Shown: positions 50,560-60,161 of the stretch, piece after piece | Numbering within the stretch: position 1 is the first letter of the stretch | How the letters are laid out: each line of letters opens with the position of its first letter | NCBI GenBank assembly: GCA_910578815.1 | Contig: CAJTSE010000006.1 | Span: forward strand, 1-64,000 | From: an uncultured Acetatifactor sp. | GTDB taxonomy: Bacteria; Bacillota; Clostridia; Lachnospirales; Lachnospiraceae | Length of the DNA stretch: 64,000 bases | Direction of reading: 5' to 3' | Program-made: the position numbers and the translations under genes | Notes under the pieces: model-generated | What the model saw: only the letters and a program-made list of their open reading frames with translations | Told to the model about the DNA's origin: nothing | The model's database searches: none

Positions 50560-52344
50560 ATGGACATGCTTAAAAAATTATATTCCAATCCGCTGCCATC
50601 GTCACGAACAGGAGCTTTTTACAATACTTTTCCGTATCCCACCAAGATTTCACCGGAAGCCATTGCCGTATATATTGCCTGTGCTACCGATCCGGGAGCT
50701 ACGGTTCTGGATGCCTTTGCAGGGAGCGGCAGTACCGGAATCGCGGCGTTATTATGTGAACATCCTACGGAGCGGATGAAAACCATTGCCGAAGAGTTGG
50801 GGATAAGTCCCAAATGGGGAAGGCGGAACGCCGTTTTGTATGATATTGGGACATATGCGTCATTTGCGGCAAAAACCATGTTGAACGGATTAAGGTCAAA
50901 GGAATATGATAGGGTAATTGCGGATTTTGCAGTTAAGGCGGCTGAATCGGCAGGGGAGATGTATGCTGCGCAGGATCCCAGCGGAAGGACAGGCTCCATC
51001 AGATATATTATCTGGTCGGAAGTCCTTGTATGCCCGGAATGTGGAGAGGAGATAACATATTTTGAACATGGAACTTCCAGAAACCCCGTGAATTTTAAAG
51101 ACAGTATCATCTGCTCGTGCTGTAAAAAAGAATTTTCCGTAGATAAAATGCCCTTTGCCAGAGAACAGGTTTATGACAGAATACTGCATAAAAATATAGT
51201 TCAAAAGAAGCGGATACCGGTATGGGTCTATGGGACGACAAACGGTGAAAACTGGGACAGAACTGCAAATCAAGAGGATTTGGACAGAATAAACGGAATC
51301 TATGCGGAATATGAGGCGGATGTGATTTCTCAGGAAATTCAGTGGGGGGAGCTGCACCGTGCAGGATACCATTTTGGAATTACACATCTGCACCATTTTT
51401 ATACTGTAAGAAATTATGCGGTGATGAAGAAATTATGGGGGCTTGCCGATACTTACCCCGATAGGGAAAGGGACGCCATAAGGCTGCTGCTGTTAAGCTA
51501 TAACGCTGCTCATGCTACCTTGATGACAAGGGTTGTGGCCAAAAAGAATGCCAGAGATTTTGTTCTTACCAGCGCACAGAGCGGGGTATTATATATCAGT
51601 AAATTACCGGTGGAAAAGAATATTCTTTTGGGATTAAAGCGAAAGGTAAAGAATTTTTCCCAGGCGTATGCCCTGTTAGAAAAGTGTACCGGAAATGTGT
51701 ATGTGAACAATATTTCCAGTTCAAAAATGAGAGAGGCGGACAACAGCATAGATTTTATTTTTACGGACCCTCCCTTTGGAGATTTTATCCCTTATGCAGA
51801 GGTTAATCAAATTAATGAGCTGTGGCTGCAAAATGTTACCGACCGGCAGGAAGAAATGATTATCAGCCCTTCCCAGGGCAAGGATATTGCTGCTTATAAA
51901 GATATGCTGGCCATGGTATTCAGGGAAATGTACCGGGTGCTGAAGCCGGCCGGGCGTATATCGCTTGTATTTCATGCGGCCAAGGCAAAGATATGGGAGG
52001 CTTTCCGTGAGGCCATAGAAGAGGCGGATTTGCAGATAGAGTATACCAATATATTGGATAAGTCACAGGTTACATTTAAGCAAGTGGTTTCTGAAGGCTC
52101 GGTTAAAGGGGATTCGCTGTTTTTATTAAAGAAAAAAGGGACCGTCCCTGGATTCGTAAATACGGACAGGGAAATTCTGGAGCAGATTATGATCCGGAAT
52201 TGTTCTGATCAGGCTTTTGATAAATGGCGATGCTATTCTGCATATGTGAATAACTGTATGCAGCATGGAGCCGTGATGACAATGGATGCAAAACAGATTT
52301 ATGATTTCTATGATACGTATAAGGGCGGTAACGACGGATGCTGA
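50560..52344 (+). CDS. DNA methyltransferase with zinc-ribbon insert (operon gene 1)
   Basis: A 594-residue SAM-dependent DNA methyltransferase: motif X-like FPYPTKISPEAIA, SAM motif I VLDAFAGSGSTG (49-60), a zinc-ribbon-like insert (C158, C161, C185, C187/C188), and catalytic motif IV as TDPPFGDF (402-409). The ~340 residues between motifs I and IV would hold the target-recognition part, an alpha-like order reminiscent of DUF1156-type enzymes. ATG 50560 has GAGG upstream. The stop overlaps the next gene by 7 bases. It has no nuclease domain. Likely part of a restriction or defence unit with the next two genes. Confidence 0.8.
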   Translation: MDMLKKLYSNPLPSSRTGAFYNTFPYPTKISPEAIAVYIACATDPGATVLDAFAGSGSTGIAALLCEHPTERMKTIAEELGISPKWGRRNAVLYDIGTYASFAAKTMLNGLRSKEYDRVIADFAVKAAESAGEMYAAQDPSGRTGSIRYIIWSEVLVCPECGEEITYFEHGTSRNPVNFKDSIICSCCKKEFSVDKMPFAREQVYDRILHKNIVQKKRIPVWVYGTTNGENWDRTANQEDLDRINGIYAEYEADVISQEIQWGELHRAGYHFGITHLHHFYTVRNYAVMKKLWGLADTYPDRERDAIRLLLLSYNAAHATLMTRVVAKKNARDFVLTSAQSGVLYISKLPVEKNILLGLKRKVKNFSQAYALLEKCTGNVYVNNISSSKMREADNSIDFIFTDPPFGDFIPYAEVNQINELWLQNVTDRQEEMIISPSQGKDIAAYKDMLAMVFREMYRVLKPAGRISLVFHAAKAKIWEAFREAIEEADLQIEYTNILDKSQVTFKQVVSEGSVKGDSLFLLKKKGTVPGFVNTDREILEQIMIRNCSDQAFDKWRCYSAYVNNCMQHGAVMTMDAKQIYDFYDTYKGGNDGC

Positions 52345-54308
52345 AGCAGGGTGAGGATCGTTATCACAAAAAAAGATTCGGACAGTATTTTTCCGGCAGC
52401 AGGGTGGCGGAGCTTTTGGTGTCTTTACTGCCCGACAGCGCCGGGATTACAAGCATTGTGGATCCTATGGCAGGGAAAGGTGATCTGCTTCGAGCCGCTA
52501 AATCCTTTTTTGGGGTTTGTGAGACCGTTTTGGGCGTAGAAATTGACCGGGAGGTAGTAAAAAAGTGCCGACAGGATATGCCGGAAATTCGTGTCATCAA
52601 TAAAGACGCCTTTTGTTGTAAAGAGCTGGTTTCTCCTGCGGGCTGGGATCTGGTTATCACCAATCCGCCGTATGTAAGGTATCAGCTGCAGGTGAAGGAC
52701 AGCACACAGATGCCGTCAAGGGAGTCAATTAAAAAGAATCTGATCCGGCAGATTACATCTCTGAAGCATTTAAAAGGTCAGGACAAAGAACTGTTTATTA
52801 AACTTGCGCAGGGATATTCCGGGCTGTCGGATATGGCGGTGCCTTCCTGGATTCTTTGTGCGGCGCTGGTTAAGGAGGGAGGCTTCCTGGCAATGGTGGT
52901 GCCGGATACGTGGTTAAGCAGGGAGTATGCGGCTCCGATCCAATATTTGCTTTTAAAATGCTTTGATATTCTGGTGATTGTCAGAGATATTAATGCCGTA
53001 TGGTTTGATGACGCTCTGATCAAGACCTGTCTGGTGGTAGCTAAAAGAAGGAAAACCGGTATACTGGATCAGATGAAGGAGCGCACTGTGCGAGTTTTGA
53101 ATATCAGCGAGGAGCTGACAGACAGCAGTTCCCTGATCGGAAACCTTATTTATGAAAAACAAAAAGGATTTGCGGCGCTGAAAAAAGTACTGGCGGTAAA
53201 TGAAAATAATAGCGGTCAGGGGTATTCTGTCGAGATGAAAAAGGAAACAGAGCTGTTTCCCTTTATGTTAAGCGATGTGAGAAAACAAAACTGGGTGATG
53301 ACAGAGGATCAGAAAGAAGGCCTTAACCGAAATCTGCCGGAGGAGATGAAGCGGTTGACAAAGGGAAACAGCAGAACGGCGTATATTTCTTTAGAAGAGG
53401 CGGGTATTCACTGCGGGCAAGGATTTCGGAGCGGTGCAAATGACTTTTTTTATGTTGAGGTGGAAGCGATAAACGACAGCGAGGTATTGATCAAGCGTAA
53501 AGCCTGGCAATGCGGGGAAGGAAAAATAAAGATTCCGGTCCGGTATCTTGTAAAAGGTGTTCAAAACCGGAGCGAAATAACGGGGCTGCGCGTGGAGCCG
53601 GGGAACATAAAAAAAGCCCTTTTGTCTGTAAGGGAAGAAATACGGTCCTGGGATTATGAAATATGCAGTCCTGAATGCAGGGACGCCTACGGCATTATGG
53701 AAAAAGCCGTGGAAGAGTATATTAATTCAGCGGAAAGCCATACAAATTCCCGCGGACAGCATTTTAAAGATTATTCTGCAGTGTGCCCCAATGAAAAAAA
53801 AGATCCTTCCGGTTACAGACGCTTTTGGTATATGCTTCCCCCGTTTACAAGGAGACATCTGCCGGATTTGTGCATGAACCGGGTTTGTTCTTCTGCCTGT
53901 GAATGTATTTATGTACCGCAGTCAGAAGATGTTCCGATTGTCATTGATGCAAATTTTGTAACCATGTGGGGTGAAGAACAAAGAAATATCTATATCTTCC
54001 TTGCACTGTTAAATTCTACCTGGAGCCGCTGCAGCCTGGAGCTGATTGGCACCGTTATGGGAGGGGGCGCGCTTAAGGTTGAGGCAAGCCATGTAAAAAA
54101 GCTGCTATTTCCGCGGTTTTCCGATAGTCAGGCGGACAGCCTGGAAGACTGTGGCAGAAGAATTGCAGACAATTCTGCGGTTTTACCTGCTTTGTTGAAT
54201 GAGATTGACGAAATTGTTTTTGAGCCGTTCGAGGACGGAGATAAAATACGACTTGAAATGAAGAAGCTTATGGAGCTGAAATTAAGGGAAAGAAGGAAAA
54301 ACAAGTGA
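52338..54308 (+). CDS. Adenine-specific DNA methyltransferase, Eco57I/TaqI type (operon gene 2)
   Basis: A 656-residue gamma-class N6-adenine methyltransferase: motif X GQYFSG (15-20), motif I DPMAGKGDLL (42-51), motif IV NPPYVRYQ (109-116), and a long C-terminal target-recognition region with GGGALKVEASHVKKLLFPRF. It starts at ATG 52338 inside the end of gene 1 (ATGCTGA overlap) and its stop overlaps gene 3 (GTGA), so the three are translated as one unit. No nuclease motif seen. Confidence 0.88.
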   Translation: MLKQGEDRYHKKRFGQYFSGSRVAELLVSLLPDSAGITSIVDPMAGKGDLLRAAKSFFGVCETVLGVEIDREVVKKCRQDMPEIRVINKDAFCCKELVSPAGWDLVITNPPYVRYQLQVKDSTQMPSRESIKKNLIRQITSLKHLKGQDKELFIKLAQGYSGLSDMAVPSWILCAALVKEGGFLAMVVPDTWLSREYAAPIQYLLLKCFDILVIVRDINAVWFDDALIKTCLVVAKRRKTGILDQMKERTVRVLNISEELTDSSSLIGNLIYEKQKGFAALKKVLAVNENNSGQGYSVEMKKETELFPFMLSDVRKQNWVMTEDQKEGLNRNLPEEMKRLTKGNSRTAYISLEEAGIHCGQGFRSGANDFFYVEVEAINDSEVLIKRKAWQCGEGKIKIPVRYLVKGVQNRSEITGLRVEPGNIKKALLSVREEIRSWDYEICSPECRDAYGIMEKAVEEYINSAESHTNSRGQHFKDYSAVCPNEKKDPSGYRRFWYMLPPFTRRHLPDLCMNRVCSSACECIYVPQSEDVPIVIDANFVTMWGEEQRNIYIFLALLNSTWSRCSLELIGTVMGGGALKVEASHVKKLLFPRFSDSQADSLEDCGRRIADNSAVLPALLNEIDEIVFEPFEDGDKIRLEMKKLMELKLRERRKNK

Positions 54309-57300
54309 ACTATGAAGAATTAAAAAAGTTTGTTCACGAGGCGCAGAGCATGATAGAAGCCAATGCCCTTGAGGATCAGCTGCGGCATTTGCTTTCCTTT
54401 CAGTTTAATAACATATTTCCGGATTGTCCCTGGTGGATTCGAGCTCATGTGAAAGGCACGGAGGCCCATGTAAAATTTTCTGCAGACAGCGGGGTCAAAG
54501 ACGGATATGTAGATGCGGTAGTGGGCAAGACGGCAATAGAGTACGAAAGGAATCTCACAAGCCAGGCAATTTTTGCGGAAGGGTATCATCAGGTAAAGGA
54601 GTACTGCGCAGCGTTATGCAATCTTGGCATTCCCGAAAATGAGATACTGGGTGTGCTTTCGGATACGGTACGCTGGTACGGATACTCCGTTAAAGTAATC
54701 CGAAGGAAGAAAGAGGGTTGTTTATATGGCCCGGATCATCTAGAATTAACGCAGCTTTCCTTTGTGGACTTATCTCTGGGAAGCAGCGATGAATTTCAGC
54801 GCTTTGAGGTATTTGTCAGAAGATTTCTGGATCGGGGCCAGTCCAGGTTATTAAATGCCAATACGCTGGCGGTGGATTTTGGTGTGGGCAGTGATTTTTA
54901 TGAAAAATCTATTACGAAGTTTCGAAGTGTTGTGGAAAGGGCAATGAGGGAAAAGCCGGAGTATGCCGGTTTGATTCGTCAGGTATGGCAGAACTTTGTG
55001 GCATATTTGGGTTTATCCGATTATAGTGCTTTTTCGACGGATACCTATATTAACGAATTTTACCTTGTGACCGTTGCCAAAATGATTTGTGCCGATATTT
55101 TGGCCGGGGAACCTGTGATAAGTGACAAAGAAGCCTTGAAGTCCATTTTGGACGGAAGGTATTTCAAGCGGCTGAATATTTACAATTTGGTGGAGTATGA
55201 TTATTTCGGGTGGCTGAATTCTGCGCCGTATGTCGATCTGCTTTTGGATTGTGCTTCGGAAATGCAAAACAGACTGGCGGCGTATGATTTTTCTCATATA
55301 GGAGACCGGGACATTTTCGGGCGGCTGCTGGCAGAGCTTGCCGATCGGGAACACCGTCTGATGCTGGGACAGGAGTTTACGCCTCATTGGATCGCACAGG
55401 CTATGGTAAACTATCATCTGGACCGGTTATCAGGGGAAAAGCCGCAGATATTGGATATGTGCTGTGGCTCCGGGGTGTTCTTAATTGAGTCCGTCAAGGC
55501 GGTAAGGGAACGATACAGGATAAACCCAGATGCGTATACCTCCGAAAAGGATTTTATCATATTTTCCTGTGTTATGGGGTTTGATATAGATCCTCTTGCC
55601 GTAATGCTTGCAAAGGTCAACTGGGTCATGGCCATGCGTGATCTTTTCCCTGTTCATAAGGGCGGGGTTATGATACCTGTGTATCACGCGGATTCCCTGT
55701 TTGCCGTTACCCCCGTCAGTCATAAGATGCCGGAGGAAGGGAGTGAATCCTGTGTCATGTGTTTTGACGATCATGAGATTTCTCTGCCGGCGTTTCTGTT
55801 GACGGCAGAATACAGGAAAACCTTTGACTCTTATATATCCGTAGCTTATAAGGTGGCAATGGCCCGGTCCGAAACGGAAGAAAAGCCGATGGAGGAATCA
55901 GAGACCGAAGATATGGTCACGGCGGTTTTGGAAAACAGCGGAGCGGAATTATCAGATGAGGATAAAGAACTTCTTACGGAAGCATCCGGAAATTTGGTGG
56001 TTGAGTTGGAAAGGCTGCAGCGGGCGGGGCGCAATGGAATATGGTATTTTATTTTAAGCAACAGCTATCGTCCGGGACTTACGGAGAAACAGTTTAACTG
56101 CATTTTGTCCAATCCGCCCTGGATGGCCATGAGTAAGCTGGCGGATAATCCATATAAAAGGGTGGTAAGCAGGCTTGCAAAGAGATATGGGATAAATCCT
56201 GCAGGAGCTGCGCACCCTCATATGGAGCTTGCCACCATTTTTTTACTGAATTCGGTTGATCGTTATTTAAAGGATGAGGGCTTTTGGAGCTGTATTATGC
56301 CGGGAAGCCTGATGAGCGGCTTAAACCATGAGCACTTCAGATGTGAAAAATACAGAGATTCCGCAGTAGGATTAAAGTGCCGAATGGAAGCTCTTTGGGA
56401 ACTGCCGCAAAACACTTTTAAAAATAAGGCCATCGTTTTGTCCGGCGCAAAGAGCAGGCGGCAGACGCCGGAGCGGCTGGAAGGCCGTGAATATGAAGGG
56501 ATAAACAAATTTAAAATCTGTACATACACTCGGAATCGTCAGGGCAAAAGAAGCGCCTGGACCAACAGGGGGTCGGAGGCTGGGCTTGTGGAAATGCTTG
56601 GGGAGGCCATATGGAGGTTTCGGGAGGGATGTGATTTGTTCCCAAGAACGGTGCTGTTTCATGATTTTAAGGAGCGTGCAAATGGAAACCTGGACATAGG
56701 GCCGATCGAGAGAACCGGCGGCTTATGGTATCTGATCAGCGAAAGTAAGAAGGTATGTTGTAATGATTTGACGGCAGCGGATTTTGACAGAAGGTATATT
56801 TTTGACGCCTATATTTCCAAGCATCTTTCTCCTTTTTATGTTGCGGCGCCGGCAAAGGTCTTAATGCCCGGTCAGAAGGTACAGGGAGAGTGGAAAGCGT
56901 TGACTCCGGCGGACAGAGCGTTGATGAATGCCGGTACGGCCTATGTTTTTGAGGAAATAGAAAAAAAGAATGGGAAAAAGCTGGGCGCTTATCTTTTAGA
57001 GGTAATCAATATCTACGGGAAGCTTAGGCAGCAGGATTTTTCGGAAGGGAAATGGCTTGTACTTTCCGGCGCAGGCGGATCCAATCCGTGTGCCGCATAC
57101 ATTTCTCTGGAGGAAATTGACAGATCGCGGGTTATCGTTGACCAGACACTGTACTGGTATTTGACGGGCAGTGAGGAAGAAGCCCTCTATATCACAGGGC
57201 TGCTAAACAGTGATGCACTGGCGGATATTATCAAAGATTTTCAGCCGGACGGAGGATTTGGAAAACGCCATATACATACCATACCCTATAAGATAATTCC

Positions 57301-57520
57301 TGCATTTGATCCGGAGGATGCTCTTCATGCGGAGGTTGTTACGAAAACAAGGGAATTAATGGGGGAATGGGCAGACAGATGCAGGGAAGCTTCACTTGCC
57401 GGGCTGTTAAAGCCTGACAGCGGGCAGCTTCACATCAGAAGAAAAAAGCAGCAGACAGCGATCAGAGGCCTTGGAGCGTATGATGATTACGAGAAGGCAT
57501 GTCATGCCATTCTCTGCTGA
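54305..57520 (+). CDS. Nuclease-like domain fused to N6-adenine DNA methyltransferase (operon gene 3)
   Basis: A 1071-residue type IIG-like protein. N-terminal ~110 residues look like a PD-(D/E)XK fold: GYVDAVVGKTAIEYER with D70 and E79-x-E81 (Lys of ExK replaced by Glu) followed by the QxxxY motif QVKEY (96-100). The methyltransferase part has motif X GQEFTPHWIAQAM (about 355), motif I ILDMCCGSGVFL (about 382) and motif IV SNPPWMAMSKL (about 602), with an unusually long ~220-residue stretch between I and IV. The C-terminus (ISLEEIDRSRVIVDQTLYWY, FGKRHIHTIPYK) is target-recognition-like. GTG start at 54305 is translationally coupled to gene 2. Confidence 0.82.
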   Translation: MNYEELKKFVHEAQSMIEANALEDQLRHLLSFQFNNIFPDCPWWIRAHVKGTEAHVKFSADSGVKDGYVDAVVGKTAIEYERNLTSQAIFAEGYHQVKEYCAALCNLGIPENEILGVLSDTVRWYGYSVKVIRRKKEGCLYGPDHLELTQLSFVDLSLGSSDEFQRFEVFVRRFLDRGQSRLLNANTLAVDFGVGSDFYEKSITKFRSVVERAMREKPEYAGLIRQVWQNFVAYLGLSDYSAFSTDTYINEFYLVTVAKMICADILAGEPVISDKEALKSILDGRYFKRLNIYNLVEYDYFGWLNSAPYVDLLLDCASEMQNRLAAYDFSHIGDRDIFGRLLAELADREHRLMLGQEFTPHWIAQAMVNYHLDRLSGEKPQILDMCCGSGVFLIESVKAVRERYRINPDAYTSEKDFIIFSCVMGFDIDPLAVMLAKVNWVMAMRDLFPVHKGGVMIPVYHADSLFAVTPVSHKMPEEGSESCVMCFDDHEISLPAFLLTAEYRKTFDSYISVAYKVAMARSETEEKPMEESETEDMVTAVLENSGAELSDEDKELLTEASGNLVVELERLQRAGRNGIWYFILSNSYRPGLTEKQFNCILSNPPWMAMSKLADNPYKRVVSRLAKRYGINPAGAAHPHMELATIFLLNSVDRYLKDEGFWSCIMPGSLMSGLNHEHFRCEKYRDSAVGLKCRMEALWELPQNTFKNKAIVLSGAKSRRQTPERLEGREYEGINKFKICTYTRNRQGKRSAWTNRGSEAGLVEMLGEAIWRFREGCDLFPRTVLFHDFKERANGNLDIGPIERTGGLWYLISESKKVCCNDLTAADFDRRYIFDAYISKHLSPFYVAAPAKVLMPGQKVQGEWKALTPADRALMNAGTAYVFEEIEKKNGKKLGAYLLEVINIYGKLRQQDFSEGKWLVLSGAGGSNPCAAYISLEEIDRSRVIVDQTLYWYLTGSEEEALYITGLLNSDALADIIKDFQPDGGFGKRHIHTIPYKIIPAFDPEDALHAEVVTKTRELMGEWADRCREASLAGLLKPDSGQLHIRRKKQQTAIRGLGAYDDYEKACHAILC

Positions 57521-57582
57521 CGAAAGGACCGGCAGTTCTATCATTTACCGGTATGTCAAGAGATTTTAGGAGGAGGATAATA

Positions 57583-58263
57583 ATGAACAACATTTTTTGG
57601 GCGGGGGATTCCACGGTACAGACAAATGATTACACCACTTATCCACAAAACGGGATTGGCCAGGTGTTTTCCATTTTTTTAAAGGAAAGCTGCAGTGTTT
57701 TCAATCATGCGAAAAACGGCCGCAGCACAAAAAGTTTTCTTGATGAGGGAAGGCTGGAGGCCATTAAGGAGCAGATTGGCGAGGGCGACTTTCTGTTTAT
57801 TCAGTTCGGACATAATGACGAAAAGAGTCAGGACCCTGCACGTTATACCGAGCCCCATGGTTCCTTTATTGATAATCTAGGGATTTTAATACAGGCAGCC
57901 AGAGAGCGGGGGGCTTATCCGGTATTAATTACGCCCCTGGAGCGCAGATGCTTTACGGATGAAAAGCATCTTGGGCCCGGAGAGCATCTGGAATATGTAA
58001 AGGGAATTAAGGAAGCGGCGGAGAAGTTTAAGGTGCCGCTGGTGGATCTTTATACTAAAAGCCGCAGAGAACTGGAAAAGGCCGGGGAAGAAAGAAGCCG
58101 GGGCTGGTATATGTATTTTCCCGAAGGGTATTATCCGGAGCATCCGGCGGAAAGTAAGGATAATACTCACTTGCGCCATGATGGGGCCGTACATTTTGCC
58201 GGTTTGATTGCGGAAGGCTTAAGAGAGCTGGGCGGAGTATATGCGGATTTGCTGATATTCTGA
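57583..58263 (+). CDS. SGNH-hydrolase esterase (rhamnogalacturonan acetylesterase-like)
   Basis: A 226-residue esterase: block I GDSTVQTND with the nucleophile Ser, block II Gly in NGRSTKSFL, block III FGHNDEKSQ and block V DNTHLRHDGA (Asp-His). This set matches YesT/RhgT-type acetylesterases that deacetylate pectin fragments. No signal peptide, so cytosolic. ATG 57583 has AGGAGGAGG upstream. It lies 62 bp after the methyltransferase operon and is probably unrelated to it. Confidence 0.85.
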   Translation: MNNIFWAGDSTVQTNDYTTYPQNGIGQVFSIFLKESCSVFNHAKNGRSTKSFLDEGRLEAIKEQIGEGDFLFIQFGHNDEKSQDPARYTEPHGSFIDNLGILIQAARERGAYPVLITPLERRCFTDEKHLGPGEHLEYVKGIKEAAEKFKVPLVDLYTKSRRELEKAGEERSRGWYMYFPEGYYPEHPAESKDNTHLRHDGAVHFAGLIAEGLRELGGVYADLLIF

Positions 58264-58312
58264 TATTCTGCTCGCGTTCCTCAACAAAGAATGTTTTGAA
58301 ATGGTGGTAAAA

Positions 58313-60073
58313 ATGAGTGAAAGAAAATATACGTCCCGTCAACTGATTAAAAGATTTCTTCCGTATTATAAGCGGCATTTTGGGGTCTTGTGCATGGATT
58401 TGTTCTGTGCGGCGCTGACTACCGTTTGTGAGATTGTGCTGCCCTTGATTATCCGTTATATTACGAACCAAGCCACACAGGATATTGCACTCTTGACGGT
58501 GGGCATCATTGCCAGGCTGGGTATTTTATATTTGGTGCTGCGGTTGATAGATGTGGCGGCCTATTATTACATGTCTTATACGGGGCATGTAATGGGTGTG
58601 GATATGGAGACGGACATGCGGCGGGACGCCTATGCTCACCTGCAAAAGCTCTCCAATTCGTATTACAATAACACGAAGGTGGGACAGATCATGGGCCGCA
58701 TTACCAATGATTTGTTTGATGTGACGGAATTTGCACATCATTGTCCGGAAGAATTTTTTATTGCCGGTATTAAAGGGATTGCATCCTTTATCATTCTTTG
58801 TTCCATTAATGTGCCGCTGACGGTGGTTATTTTCTGTATCCTCCCCGTGATGGTGATTGTCTGTGGAAGGCTGAATCTGCGGCTCCGCGCTTTGTTCCGC
58901 CAGCAGCGTGTGCAGATCGGTGAGCTGAACGCCCGAATTGAGGATAGTCTCTTAGGACAGAAGGTAGTGAAGGCTTTTGCAAATGAGGATGTTGAAAACG
59001 AAAAATTCCAGCAGGACAACCGGAAGCTGTATAGTATCAAGAAGCATGGTTATCGGTATATGGGTCTATTCCACTGCTCTACCAGGCTGTTTGACGGAAT
59101 CATGTACCTGGTCACACTGGTGGCAGGAGGCTTCTTCGTGGTAAAAGGCTCCATCAAGCCCAGCGATTTGGTGGCCTATATCATGTATGTAACCACTTTT
59201 ATAGCTACCATTCGGCGGATTATAGAATTTGCGGAGCAGTTTCAGCGGGGAATGACGGGTATCGAGCGTTTTCTGGAAATTATTGACGCCGACATAGAAA
59301 TCTTTGACGAGCCGGGGGCAGTGGATCTTGTGAAGCCTGCCGGAAATATTGTATTTGAGGATGTGAGCTTTGAGTACCCGGACGATCACAATCAGGTGTT
59401 CCGCCATCTGAATCTGAATATCCGGCCGGGAGAGAAGGTGGCGCTGGTGGGTCCTTCCGGCGGCGGAAAGACTACTCTTTGTAATCTGATTCCCAGGTTT
59501 TATGATGTGACGGAGGGAAATATTTATATTGACGGGAAAAATATTAAGGAGCTGACGCTGAAGAGCCTGCGCAGAAGCATTGGCGTAGTGCAGCAGGACG
59601 TGTACCTCTTTTCCGGTACGGTATTTGAGAATATTGTTTACGGCAGGGTAGGGGCTTCCAGAGAAGAAGTGATGGAGGCGGCAAAAAGGGCCGGCGCTCA
59701 CGAATTTATTGTGGAGCTGAAGGACGGTTATGATACCTATATCGGAGAACGCGGGGTGAAGCTTTCCGGTGGGCAGAAGCAACGGATCAGCATTGCCAGA
59801 GTCTTTTTAAAGGATGCACCGATTATCATTTTGGATGAGGCTACCTCTGCGCTTGATAATGAGAGTGAATATGCGGTGGCAAAGTCTTTGGCGGCGCTTT
59901 CCGAAGGACGTACTACCTTGACGGTGGCCCACCGCCTTTCCACCATTCGGGGCTCGGACCGGATTATGGTTCTGACGGAGGAAGGCATTGTGGAGGAAGG
60001 CAGCCACGAGAAGCTGATGGAACGGAAGGGAATTTATTATCATCTTTATCAAATGGCAAACGAGATGAAATAG
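58313..60073 (+). CDS. ABC exporter, ATP-binding/permease half-transporter
   Basis: A 586-residue MsbA/LmrA-type half-transporter: six transmembrane helices in the first ~310 residues, then the ATPase with Walker A GPSGGGKTTL, signature LSGGQKQRISIARVFL, Walker B IIILDEATSALD and the switch His in VAHRLSTI. Acts as a homodimer; substrate unknown. ATG 58313 has GGTGG upstream; ATG 58301 is in frame but without a site. Confidence 0.9.
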   Translation: MSERKYTSRQLIKRFLPYYKRHFGVLCMDLFCAALTTVCEIVLPLIIRYITNQATQDIALLTVGIIARLGILYLVLRLIDVAAYYYMSYTGHVMGVDMETDMRRDAYAHLQKLSNSYYNNTKVGQIMGRITNDLFDVTEFAHHCPEEFFIAGIKGIASFIILCSINVPLTVVIFCILPVMVIVCGRLNLRLRALFRQQRVQIGELNARIEDSLLGQKVVKAFANEDVENEKFQQDNRKLYSIKKHGYRYMGLFHCSTRLFDGIMYLVTLVAGGFFVVKGSIKPSDLVAYIMYVTTFIATIRRIIEFAEQFQRGMTGIERFLEIIDADIEIFDEPGAVDLVKPAGNIVFEDVSFEYPDDHNQVFRHLNLNIRPGEKVALVGPSGGGKTTLCNLIPRFYDVTEGNIYIDGKNIKELTLKSLRRSIGVVQQDVYLFSGTVFENIVYGRVGASREEVMEAAKRAGAHEFIVELKDGYDTYIGERGVKLSGGQKQRISIARVFLKDAPIIILDEATSALDNESEYAVAKSLAALSEGRTTLTVAHRLSTIRGSDRIMVLTEEGIVEEGSHEKLMERKGIYYHLYQMANEMK

Positions 60074-60161
60074 AGGTAATATCGGATAAAGCTGACGGGA
60101 ATAATATCACATAAAAAAAGTTTTAAATACAGGGATGACAGTACAGAAAGGGCAGGACAGG

